Assembly (NCBI GenBank): GCA_017881145.1
Contig: JADGRG010000008.1
Span: 1 to 5,027 of the forward strand
Direction of reading: 5' to 3'
Origin: Sandaracinaceae bacterium
GTDB taxonomy: Bacteria > Myxococcota_A > Polyangia > Polyangiales > JAFGIB01
Length of the DNA stretch: 5,027 nt
Shown piece after piece: positions 1 through 5,027 of this stretch. The notes beneath the pieces are model-generated. The model was not told the DNA's origin. It searched no databases and saw only the letters and a list, made by a program, of their open reading frames with translations. The translations under genes were made by a program, and so were the position numbers. How positions within the stretch are numbered: the first letter of the stretch is position 1; each line of letters begins with the position of its first letter.

Positions 1-818
1 AGCTCACGCACGAAGGGCGGATCGAGGAAGATGTCTTCGTCGAAGAGTATGAAGGTGAGCTCGTCGAGACCGAGCTCCTTGGCGTGCGCCTTCATCGTGT
101 CGTAGACGACTTGCGGCGTCGCGACCTGGATCTTCTTGTGATGGAAGAAGGCCGAGGTGTTGCAGAAGTCGCAGGCGGAGGGACAACCGAGCGAGACCAA
201 GATCGCAGGCATCGGGATCTCGACTGTGCTCTTCCCGGAAGGATGCACCGTCGAGGGCGGCAGGTGGGTCTGCGTGATCGGGCGGTCGACCGGATAGTCC
301 TGCAGCACCTCGCGCATGAAGCGCACGCCTTCGCCGCGACAGACGTGGTTGGCGTTGGCGAGGAGGTACTCGCCCAGGCGCTCCGGGTCGTTCGGCACGC
401 CCTCGTAGAGCGGTCCGACGCCGTAGCCACCGAGCACGATCTCCGTCGCGGGAGAGAGCTCGCGGACGGCTCTGACCATCCTGGCGATGCGCGCGGTGTG
501 GATGCTCTTGATCTGGAACGCGATGACGTCGTAGTTCTTCTTCACTTCCTTGATGAAGTCGTCCCAACGCGGAAACTCCAGCACCGTGCAGGGGTTGCGA
601 ACGTTCTCCGCGATCAGGTAGAGCGCCCAGGTCGGCAGGTGCGAGCTCCGCTCGAACATCTTGTGGCCGCGCGCCAGACGCGCACCGAGCAAATCCATGG
701 GCGCTTGCCCCCACTTCAGCTCGTAGGGGCCGTAGGCGTTGGTGAGCAGCACTCGCTTGCGACGGGCATCCGCTGCATCGCTCGGCGCGCGTTCCATGAT
801 CGGCTGCCCTGCGTCCAT
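1..818 (-). CDS. B12-binding-domain radical SAM protein, N-terminal part (runs off left edge)
   Basis: 272 residues are visible. The C-terminal part lies beyond position 1. Residues ~21-175 look like the Rossmann-type cobalamin-binding domain that precedes many radical SAM cores: RVLLTNAYGPY strand, HLPTWALYLIAENV helix, YDVIAFQIKSIHT, then TEIVLGGYGVGPL and the HVCRGEGVRF turn. The classic DxHxxG cobalamin-ligand motif is not seen, as is common in this radical SAM group. The core starts at ~205 with VSLGCPSACDFCNTS. C212, C216 and C219 form the CxxxCxxC motif that binds the [4Fe-4S] cluster and S-adenosylmethionine, and LFDEDIFLD (258-266) fits the following conserved strand. The ATG at 818 is chosen because GGAGG (minus strand, 830-826) sits 7 nt upstream; an ATG at 797 is the alternative. 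Family members are methyltransferases, cyclases and other radical enzymes. The substrate cannot be told. It is divergent from the acyl-ACP operon and may act on that pathway's product (inference). Confidence 0.9.
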   Translation of the reverse strand, partial: MDAGQPIMERAPSDAADARRKRVLLTNAYGPYELKWGQAPMDLLGARLARGHKMFERSSHLPTWALYLIAENVRNPCTVLEFPRWDDFIKEVKKNYDVIAFQIKSIHTARIARMVRAVRELSPATEIVLGGYGVGPLYEGVPNDPERLGEYLLANANHVCRGEGVRFMREVLQDYPVDRPITQTHLPPSTVHPSGKSTVEIPMPAILVSLGCPSACDFCNTSAFFHHKKIQVATPQVVYDTMKAHAKELGLDELTFILFDEDIFLDPPFVRE

Positions 819-857
819 ACGGCTTCCTCCGCCGGCATCAAGATACGATGCCGTATG
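816..857 (-). promoter_or_regulatory. Leader with two competing inverted repeats over the radical SAM start codon
   Basis: Read on the minus strand, CATACGGC (857-850) is the perfect inverse of GCCGTATG (823-816), which contains the ATG start codon. The Shine-Dalgarno GGAGG (830-826) lies in the loop between these arms. A second perfect stem, CGGCATC (853-847) with GATGCCG (839-833) and a 7-nt loop, uses part of the same upstream arm. The two pairings therefore exclude each other. The second stem leaves the start codon free; the first would bury it. The sequences are certain, but a regulatory role is inference. The 8-bp stem spanning a 26-nt loop is modest and could be chance. Confidence 0.35.
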
Positions 858-879
858 TGGATGAGCGTGCGCTTACGCG

Positions 880-889
880 GCGAATTCGC
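880..889. repeat. 10-bp perfect palindrome GCGAATTCGC
   Basis: A perfect 10-bp palindrome abuts the 17-bp shared motif at 890-906 and lies 61 bp before the radical SAM start codon. It could be part of an operator for that gene. A palindrome of this size is not rare in a 5-kb window, and the copy of the motif in front of the plus-strand operon has no matching palindrome beside it, so little weight should be put on it. Confidence 0.25.
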
Positions 890-906
890 AGTTGCGCTGG
901 ATCAAT
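890..906 (-). promoter_or_regulatory. Shared 17-bp motif upstream of the radical SAM gene (copy 1)
   Basis: On the minus strand this reads ATTGATCCAGCGCAACT. It matches 16 of 17 bases with the plus-strand copy at 1201-1217. The motif points towards the radical SAM gene and ends 71 bp before its ATG at 818. The near-equal spacing to both divergent start codons suggests a promoter element or an activator/repressor site common to the two units. TTGATC could serve as a -35 hexamer, but no good -10 box lies 16-18 bp further on. The name of the binding factor is unknown. Confidence 0.5.
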
Positions 907-962
907 CGTGACTCAGAGGTTTCGGGCGGCACGGGAGTTCGCGCGGGAGTTAGCCATGGCGA

Positions 963-1141
963 TCAAGGCGATACGGAGCCGGACGCAGCGAGCGCCGCGT
1001 GCAGGAACTCCCGGATCTTGGCGATGATCGGTTCCGGGGTGTCGTCCTGCAGGTCTCGCCCTTACCCTCGTCGACGTAGTGCATGCGGTGACCGCTCACG
1101 GTCGCGAAGTGGGATGTGAAATCGTACGAGTCGTAGGACAT
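963..1141 (-). pseudogene. Alpha/beta-hydrolase (haloalkane dehalogenase-like) remnant with large internal deletion
   Basis: The ATG at 1141, with GGAGG 6 nt upstream (1152-1148), opens a typical hydrolase N-terminus of 29 residues. It includes the FATVSGHRMHYVDEGKGE stretch that normally leads into the strand before the HGNPTW oxyanion loop. At about 1055 the family resemblance stops in this frame. In another frame, from ~1052 to the TGA at 963-965, the sequence reads LQDDTPEPIIAKIREFLHAA, the usual last helix of the same family after the catalytic histidine (typically H-Y/F-L-Q-D/E-D-x-P-E). The middle of the gene, roughly 230-250 codons with nucleophile, acid and histidine, is missing, and the ends are joined out of frame. 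The original frame runs on to a stop near 950, giving at most a 63-residue product that cannot be an enzyme. Fast-evolving decay or an assembly collapse are alternatives. The full-length activity was probably a hydrolase of this superfamily; the substrate is unknown. Confidence 0.75.
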
Positions 1142-1200
1142 CGTTTGCCTCCGCTGAGCTTTGGGGACCCACACGTTGAACGCCCAGGTTAGGGGGGCCA

Positions 1201-1217
1201 ATTGATCAAGCGCAACT
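1201..1217 (+). promoter_or_regulatory. Shared 17-bp motif upstream of the acyl-AMP ligase operon (copy 2)
   Basis: ATTGATCAAGCGCAACT points towards the plus-strand operon and ends 69 bp before the ATG at 1287. It contains the 8-bp palindrome TTGATCAA (1202-1209) and overlaps CAATTG (1199-1204). It is inverted relative to copy 1 at 890-906, with one mismatch at the eighth base. It also lies 60 bp upstream of the hydrolase remnant's start at 1141, in the opposite sense. A common regulator or shared promoter class for the divergent units is the favoured reading (inference). No convincing sigma-70 -10 box was found downstream. Confidence 0.5.
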
Positions 1218-1286
1218 CACCGTTTCGGACGTTGGGGCAACTTGCAGCCGCTCCACCGGGTTTTTTCCCCCGCTCTTGGCGCAAAC

Positions 1287-3002
1287 ATGATGACCGACAC
1301 CGTCCCACCCGACGGGGCCTTCCTCCGAAGCCCTGTGCTCTCACGCCCGCCCCACGAGACGTTGCTCTCCGCCCTGGAGGCCGGTGCGACCCTGGGGCTG
1401 CCCTTCGTCACGCTCCACGGCCACAAGGACTCGCGAGTCCTGGACTTCAGGGCTGCGCTCGACGGTGCGCACCGCTATGCAGCCCTGCTCGGACGTCACG
1501 GGGTGAAGCGCGGTGACCGCGTCCTGCTGCTCCTGCCCACCAGCACCACCTTCATTGAGGCGTTGCTCGGGGCCATGCTGGCCGGCGCAGCCCCCGTGCC
1601 GCTGGCGCAGAACATGACCTTCGGCGGAGCCGCCCGCTACCTGCTGAACATGCGCAGCATCGCCGAGGACTGCGGTGCCCGGGTGATCATCACCGACCAG
1701 CGCATGCGGGATGCCATCGCCGGATCGGAAGCCCTGCAGGGCCTGCTCGACGCCGTGCTCACCGACGCGGACCTGGAAGGCCAGGGCCCGATCGTCCCGC
1801 GGGGCATCTCCATCGGCGGCAGCGACACCGCATTCATCCAGTACACCTCGGGCACCACCGGTCGACCCAAGGGCGCTGTGATCTCGCACCGCGCGCTGGT
1901 CAGCAACGCCTTCGCGATCGCCAAGGGCCTCGATGTCGGGCCGAACACCGTGGGCGTCAGCTGGCTGCCGCTCTTCCACGATATGGGCCTGATCGGCGTG
2001 GTGTTGACCGCTGTCTGCCACGCCTACCCCATCCACCTGATGGCTCCCGAAACCTTCGTGATGCACCCGCGTCGCTGGCTGGAGCTGATCTCAGAGCACA
2101 AGGGCACGCTCACGGCTGCGCCCAACTTCGCCTATGACTTCTGCGTCGCCCGCTCGCGCGACGACTGGGACGGCTTCGATCTATCGAGTCTGCGCATCGC
2201 GCTGAACGGCGCCGAGCCCGTGCACCAGACGACCATCGATCGCTTCGTCGGCCGTTTCGCCAAGCACGGCATGCGCAGCGACGCACTCATGCCCGTCTAC
2301 GGCATGGCCGAATGCACGCTCGCGGTCGCGTTCCCGAACCTGGAGCAGAAGCTGCAAACCCTGCCCATCGATCGCGCCTTGCTCGAGGAGCGCGGTGAAG
2401 TCGTGCCGAGCGATGCCGCACAGGCAAAGACGGCGGTTTCGGTCGGTGCACCGGTCGCCGGCATGTCCTTCGGCATCTACGACGAAGAGGGAGCGCTTTT
2501 GCCCGAGCGGCGCGTGGGCGAGATCCGCGTGGCAGGTCCATCCCTGATGGACGGCTACTTCCGCAACGAAGACGCGACCCGCGAGGTGTTGGTCGACGGA
2601 GTGCTGCGCACCGGAGATCTCGGCTTCATCGATCGGGGCCGGCTCTTCGTGACGGGCCGCGCCAAGGAGCTGATCATCAAAGCCGGCCGCAACATCCATC
2701 CTTACGACGTGGAGCGCACCGCTGCGGGCGTCTCGGGACTGCGCACTGGCAGCGTTGCGGCATTCGCACGACCGAACGAGGAAACCGGCACCGACGACTT
2801 GGTGGTGATGGCCGAGACCACCGAGCTCGACCCGGAGAGCGCAGTGCGCATCGAGCGCGAAGTGCGCGGCGAAGTGCTGGCCGTGCTGGGCGTGAAGGTG
2901 GACGCAGTCCAGCTCTGCCGCATCGGCGGATTGCCGCGCACCAGCAGCGGCAAGATCAAGCGCCGCAACTGCGTGTCGCTACTGCAAGGAGGCGCACGCT
3001 GA
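1287..3002 (+). CDS. Fatty-acyl-AMP ligase (FAAL)-like adenylate-forming enzyme
   Basis: 571 residues, a usual length for FAALs. It activates a carboxylic acid with ATP to acyl-AMP and, in FAALs, passes the acyl group to an ACP rather than to CoA. Motifs in order: P-loop YTSGTTGRPKG (186-196), WLPLFHDMGLIG around 226-237, APNFAYDFC (~278-286), NGAEPV (307-312), YGMAE (338-342), RTGDLGF (441-447), hinge GRAKELIIKAGRNIHP (457-472) and SSGKIKRR with the probable catalytic lysine K556. The segment between YGMAE and VSVGAPV (~343-392) resembles the extra stretch typical of FAALs, and the free ACP two genes on supports that reading. An acyl-CoA synthetase is the alternative. The ATG at 1287 (or adjacent 1290) is preferred over an in-frame TTG at 1242, whose extra 15 residues look unlike the family. 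No clear Shine-Dalgarno precedes it. The leader holds a GGG-T6-C5 run at 1258-1271. This is the first gene of the operon, and its stop shares one base with the next start. Confidence 0.9.
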   Translation: MMTDTVPPDGAFLRSPVLSRPPHETLLSALEAGATLGLPFVTLHGHKDSRVLDFRAALDGAHRYAALLGRHGVKRGDRVLLLLPTSTTFIEALLGAMLAGAAPVPLAQNMTFGGAARYLLNMRSIAEDCGARVIITDQRMRDAIAGSEALQGLLDAVLTDADLEGQGPIVPRGISIGGSDTAFIQYTSGTTGRPKGAVISHRALVSNAFAIAKGLDVGPNTVGVSWLPLFHDMGLIGVVLTAVCHAYPIHLMAPETFVMHPRRWLELISEHKGTLTAAPNFAYDFCVARSRDDWDGFDLSSLRIALNGAEPVHQTTIDRFVGRFAKHGMRSDALMPVYGMAECTLAVAFPNLEQKLQTLPIDRALLEERGEVVPSDAAQAKTAVSVGAPVAGMSFGIYDEEGALLPERRVGEIRVAGPSLMDGYFRNEDATREVLVDGVLRTGDLGFIDRGRLFVTGRAKELIIKAGRNIHPYDVERTAAGVSGLRTGSVAAFARPNEETGTDDLVVMAETTELDPESAVRIEREVRGEVLAVLGVKVDAVQLCRIGGLPRTSSGKIKRRNCVSLLQGGAR

Positions 3003-4018
3003 TGCGCGCGCTCGTGATCGGCGCCACGGGGTTCATCGGCCTGAACTTGGTCGATGCGCTGCTGGCCGAAGGCATCGAGGTGCGCGCCACGCGCAGACCG
3101 AGCTCACCGACTATCTTCCTGCGCAAGCGCAAGGTCGAAATGTGCGATGCATCGCTGGAGGATGTCGAGCAGCTCAAGCGCGCGATGGAAGGCTGCGACG
3201 TAGTGTATCTGGCGGGTGGCTACTACCCGCGCTACTCGCTCGACCTGAAAGCTGCGACCGCCGAAGGCGTCAGTGGCGTGCGCAACGCCTGCCAAGCCGC
3301 GCGCGCGGTGGGCGTGCTGCGTTTCATCTACACCTCGAGCATCGCGACCTTGGAACGCACCACCGATCGCTTGGCGACCGAGCAAGACATTCCAGAGACA
3401 CAACCGACTGGGAGCGTCTACCGCGCGGTCAAGTGGTCCATGGAGCGCGAGCTCGACTCGCACGCAGCGCGCGGGCTTCCAGCGGTCACGCTGCTGCCGG
3501 GCGGATGCATCGGGCCCTGGGATCTGCGGCTTGGAACCGGCGGCGTGCTGGTGCAGACCGTGCGGGGCATGCTGCCCTTCTGGGTCGAGGGCACCGTCGC
3601 GCTGGTGGATGTAACCGACGTCGCACGCGCTCACGTGCGCGCTCTGCATGCCAAGGGTTCGCGCTTCTGCCTGGCGCCCCATGCGGCGGACTTTGGTGAG
3701 CTCTTGCAATTGATGGTCGAACGCTATGGTGGCAAGGTGCCCGAGCGAGTCGACGCCGAGGTCGCCAAGCGCCTGGCCGACGAAGCCGAGTGGGAAGCCG
3801 CTCCGCGCAAGGGCCGCGTGGCATTTCCACGCGAGCTGGTGGACATGATCCTCACGGGACAGCCCGTGTCGTGTGCGCTCGCCGAACAGGAGCTTGCTCT
3901 ACGCTTCACACCCCTGCCTGAAGCGCTCGATCGTGCGCACACGTTTTTCACTCGATTCCATTATCTGAGTGCTCCCACAGACAAAGAAGGACAGAGGCAT
4001 GCTCAACCTGGAAGATAG
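3002..4018 (+). CDS. Extended SDR, NAD(P)-dependent epimerase/dehydratase/reductase family
   Basis: 338 residues, a usual length for extended SDRs. The N-terminal Rossmann fold carries GATGFIG (7-13), the GxxGxxG dinucleotide motif. R29, R31 and R32 after the second strand hint at NADPH. The CDASLED stretch (48-54) and DVVYLAGGYYP (66-76) follow the family pattern, although the usual H-x-A-A is replaced by LAGG. The catalytic set is TSS (111-113) with Y140 and K144 of YxxxK, followed by LLPGGCIGPWD (164-174). Overall it resembles dihydroflavonol reductase-like or sugar-epimerase-like bacterial SDRs, which act on ketones, alcohols or nucleotide sugars. From context it probably reduces or oxidises an acyl intermediate on the operon's ACP (inference). 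The start ATG overlaps the ligase stop by one base (TGATG), so translation is probably coupled. The last 20 bases overlap the ACP gene. Confidence 0.88.
   Translation: MRALVIGATGFIGLNLVDALLAEGIEVRATRRPSSPTIFLRKRKVEMCDASLEDVEQLKRAMEGCDVVYLAGGYYPRYSLDLKAATAEGVSGVRNACQAARAVGVLRFIYTSSIATLERTTDRLATEQDIPETQPTGSVYRAVKWSMERELDSHAARGLPAVTLLPGGCIGPWDLRLGTGGVLVQTVRGMLPFWVEGTVALVDVTDVARAHVRALHAKGSRFCLAPHAADFGELLQLMVERYGGKVPERVDAEVAKRLADEAEWEAAPRKGRVAFPRELVDMILTGQPVSCALAEQELALRFTPLPEALDRAHTFFTRFHYLSAPTDKEGQRHAQPGR
3987..3991 (+). promoter_or_regulatory. Ribosome binding site fixing the ACP start
   Basis: AAGGA lies 7 nt before the ATG at 3999, inside the end of the SDR gene. It makes this ATG the best start over the in-frame GTG at 3969, which would add ten residues unlike ACP N-termini. 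A second purine run, GAGG at 3994-3997, is too close to the ATG to be the main site. Confidence 0.65.
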
Positions 4019-4274
4019 ACGCTCTCGAATGATCGCGGTGATGGCCGACATTCTCGAGATCGAGCCACGCGAGATCCGTGGAGAGCAACGCTTGCGCGAG
4101 GATCTAGGAATGGACTCCCTCGGCAGCCTGGAGCTACTCTCGACGATCAGCGAAGAGCTGCGCATCGATCTCGAGATGGAAAACGCCATGGAGATCCAAA
4201 CCGTCGATGACGCCTGTGCCTTCGTCGAGAAGCATTACACCGAGCAACACGGTGCGACCGGTGCACAAGCCTGA
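3999..4274 (+). CDS. Free-standing acyl carrier protein
   Basis: 91 residues, slightly longer than the ~80 of housekeeping ACPs. The four-helix pattern is clear: helix 1 RRSRMIAVMADILEIEPREI, then LREDLGMDSLGSLELLSTISEEL with the phosphopantetheine-accepting serine S40 in D39-S40-L41, and the closing helix TVDDACAFVEKHY (68-80). The tail TEQHGATGAQA looks disordered. It should be converted to the holo form by a phosphopantetheinyl transferase encoded elsewhere, and should carry the acyl group loaded by the upstream ligase for the SDR and flavoprotein to act on (inference from order). It is unlikely to be the fatty-acid-synthesis ACP, because no fab genes are adjacent and it sits in a specialised operon. 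The start was chosen by AAGGA 7 nt upstream. The gene overlaps the SDR by 20 nt and the next gene by about 14 nt. Confidence 0.92.
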   Translation: MLNLEDRRSRMIAVMADILEIEPREIRGEQRLREDLGMDSLGSLELLSTISEELRIDLEMENAMEIQTVDDACAFVEKHYTEQHGATGAQA

Positions 4275-5027
4275 ATCCAACACACTGGCCTGGGCGCTCG
4301 CAGCGCCGGAGGCACTGGGACGCGGGCTTGCTGACCCGGCCGGCAGCGCGAGCGAAGCCGATACGCTCGCGCTCCTGCTAGCGGCGGTTCGCAAGCTCGC
4401 CAAGAGCCTCGATCCGCAGGCCATCGACCGCGATTCGCACATTCCGCGCAGCGTGCTCAAGGCCGTGGGCGAGGCGGGCCTCTTCGCGCTGACCATCCCG
4501 GAAGACAACGGAGGACTTGGCCTCTCGCTCAAGGCTGCCTGCCGAGTGGTCGACGAGCTAGCGCGCACCGAGCGTTCGGTCGCGATCATGATCGGGCTGC
4601 ACGCAGGCCTCGGCACGCGCGGCATGACCACGCTCGGAAGCCCTGCGCTGCAGGCAAAGTGGTTGCCGCTGCTGGCCTCCGGCGAGTGCATCGCGTCGTT
4701 CTGCGCAACCGAGACCGGCGCGGGTTCGGATCTGATGGCTGTGTCCACCACCGGCCGACGCGTCGCGGATGGGCTCTTGGTCAGCGGTGAGAAGAGCTAC
4801 GTGACCAACGGCGGCTTCGCTGGCTTCTACACGATGCTGGTGCGCACACCGCACCTCGGCAAACACTCGCAGTCGCTTTTGTGCATCCCGGCCGGCTCAC
4901 AGGGCCTGGTCGTCGGCGCCGAGGAAGACAAGCTCGGCATCCGCGGGTCGTCCACGGTGACTTTGCACTTGGAAGACGTGCACGTGCCAGACGAGCACGT
5001 GCTGGGCGAGCCCGGCAAAGGCGCTGA
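4261..5027 (+). CDS. Acyl-CoA dehydrogenase-like flavoprotein, N-terminal part (runs off right edge)
   Basis: 255 residues are visible. These enzymes use FAD to introduce an alpha,beta double bond into acyl thioesters; here the substrate may be acyl-ACP rather than acyl-CoA (inference). The helical N-terminal domain covers ~35-140 (IPRSVLKAVGEAGLFALTIPEDNGGLGLS, then VVDELARTERSVAIMIGLHAGLGT). The beta domain begins with FCATETGAGSD (147-157), the family's FAD/substrate signature, followed by GEKSYVTNG (176-184) and KLGIRGSSTVTLHLEDVHVP (224-243). The catalytic glutamate and C-terminal helices lie beyond the window, so activity cannot be judged. The start is uncertain. GTG at 4261 overlaps the ACP stop by 14 nt; GTG at 4252 is an alternative. 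Neither has a clear Shine-Dalgarno, and there is no nearby in-frame ATG. Either start gives ~30 residues more than many relatives before the first conserved helix. Confidence 0.9.
   Translation, partial: MHKPESNTLAWALAAPEALGRGLADPAGSASEADTLALLLAAVRKLAKSLDPQAIDRDSHIPRSVLKAVGEAGLFALTIPEDNGGLGLSLKAACRVVDELARTERSVAIMIGLHAGLGTRGMTTLGSPALQAKWLPLLASGECIASFCATETGAGSDLMAVSTTGRRVADGLLVSGEKSYVTNGGFAGFYTMLVRTPHLGKHSQSLLCIPAGSQGLVVGAEEDKLGIRGSSTVTLHLEDVHVPDEHVLGEPGKGA

Noticed and set aside
4..714. Minus-strand open frame offset from the radical SAM frame
   Set aside because: The Arg/Ala/Gly-rich translation has no family features. The overlapping frame starting at 818 carries the domains.
84..911. Long open frame on the plus strand across the radical SAM gene
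   Set aside because: It is the antisense shadow of a gene with a clear CxxxCxxC motif and Shine-Dalgarno on the minus strand. Its own translation is Arg/Asp/Val-rich with no recognisable family, as expected from a high-GC complement.
1176..1204. Sigma-70 promoter TTGAAC with a downstream -10 box
   Set aside because: TTGAAC at 1176-1181 is a fair -35, but the sequence 16-18 bp later (around CCAATTG) is a poor -10. No sigma-54 GG-N10-GC pattern with the right context was found either.
890..1217. 328-bp miniature transposon with 17-bp terminal inverted repeats
   Set aside because: No matching target-site duplication flanks the repeats (CGC before, CACC after), and the content is a hydrolase remnant rather than transposon-like DNA. 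The equal spacing to both start codons fits regulation better.
1258..1271. Rho-independent terminator at the GGG-T6-C5 tract
   Set aside because: The T run lies between the short G and C runs instead of after a GC-rich stem, and it sits just before a start codon, so it is not a terminator in this orientation.
1341..2066. Minus-strand open frame opposite the ligase gene
   Set aside because: Shadow of the plus-strand FAAL frame; no SD and no recognisable motifs. The same applies to the minus-strand frame at 2181-2699.
3104..3709. Minus-strand open frame opposite the SDR gene
   Set aside because: Antisense shadow of a coding frame that has all the SDR motifs. The alternative plus-strand frames at 3142-3699 and 3273-3614 are Arg-rich shadows too.

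Overview
The window comes from a high-GC bacterial genome. Codon use strongly favours G or C in third position, which makes many shadow frames open. Nothing fixes the taxon. A Myxococcota-like or other high-GC environmental proteobacterial lineage is plausible, but this is only an impression from the gene mix. No rRNA, tRNA, CRISPR array, insertion sequence or convincing terminator is visible.

Layout: (1) Positions 1-818, minus strand, hold the N-terminal 272 residues of a B12-binding-type radical SAM enzyme. Its gene runs off the left edge. (2) Positions 819-1286 are a divergent control region containing the wreck of an alpha/beta-hydrolase gene (963-1141, minus). Only the first ~29 codons and last ~28 codons of that gene survive, joined out of frame. 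(3) Positions 1287 to the right edge, plus strand, are a tight operon of four overlapping genes: a fatty-acyl-AMP ligase/acyl-CoA synthetase-like adenylating enzyme, an extended short-chain dehydrogenase/reductase (SDR), a free-standing acyl carrier protein (ACP), and an acyl-CoA dehydrogenase-like flavoenzyme cut by the right edge. Gene-to-gene overlaps are 1, 20 and 14 nt.

How the genes may work together (inference from families and order): the ligase activates a free carboxylic or fatty acid as acyl-AMP and loads it onto the phosphopantetheine arm of the ACP. The flavoprotein may then desaturate the tethered acyl chain, and the SDR may reduce or oxidise an oxygen function on it. This FAAL + ACP + acyl-CoA-dehydrogenase-like logic is known from acyl-tailoring steps of secondary metabolism, for example tambjamine-type pathways. 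The product here is unknown.

The most interesting non-coding signal is a 17-bp motif, ATTGATC(A/C)AGCGCAACT. It occurs once in front of each divergent unit, pointing towards the gene in both cases, and ends 69-71 bp before each start codon (16 of 17 bases identical). It suggests that the radical SAM gene and the acyl-ACP operon belong to one regulon. The radical SAM leader also holds two mutually exclusive inverted repeats around its Shine-Dalgarno sequence and start codon.
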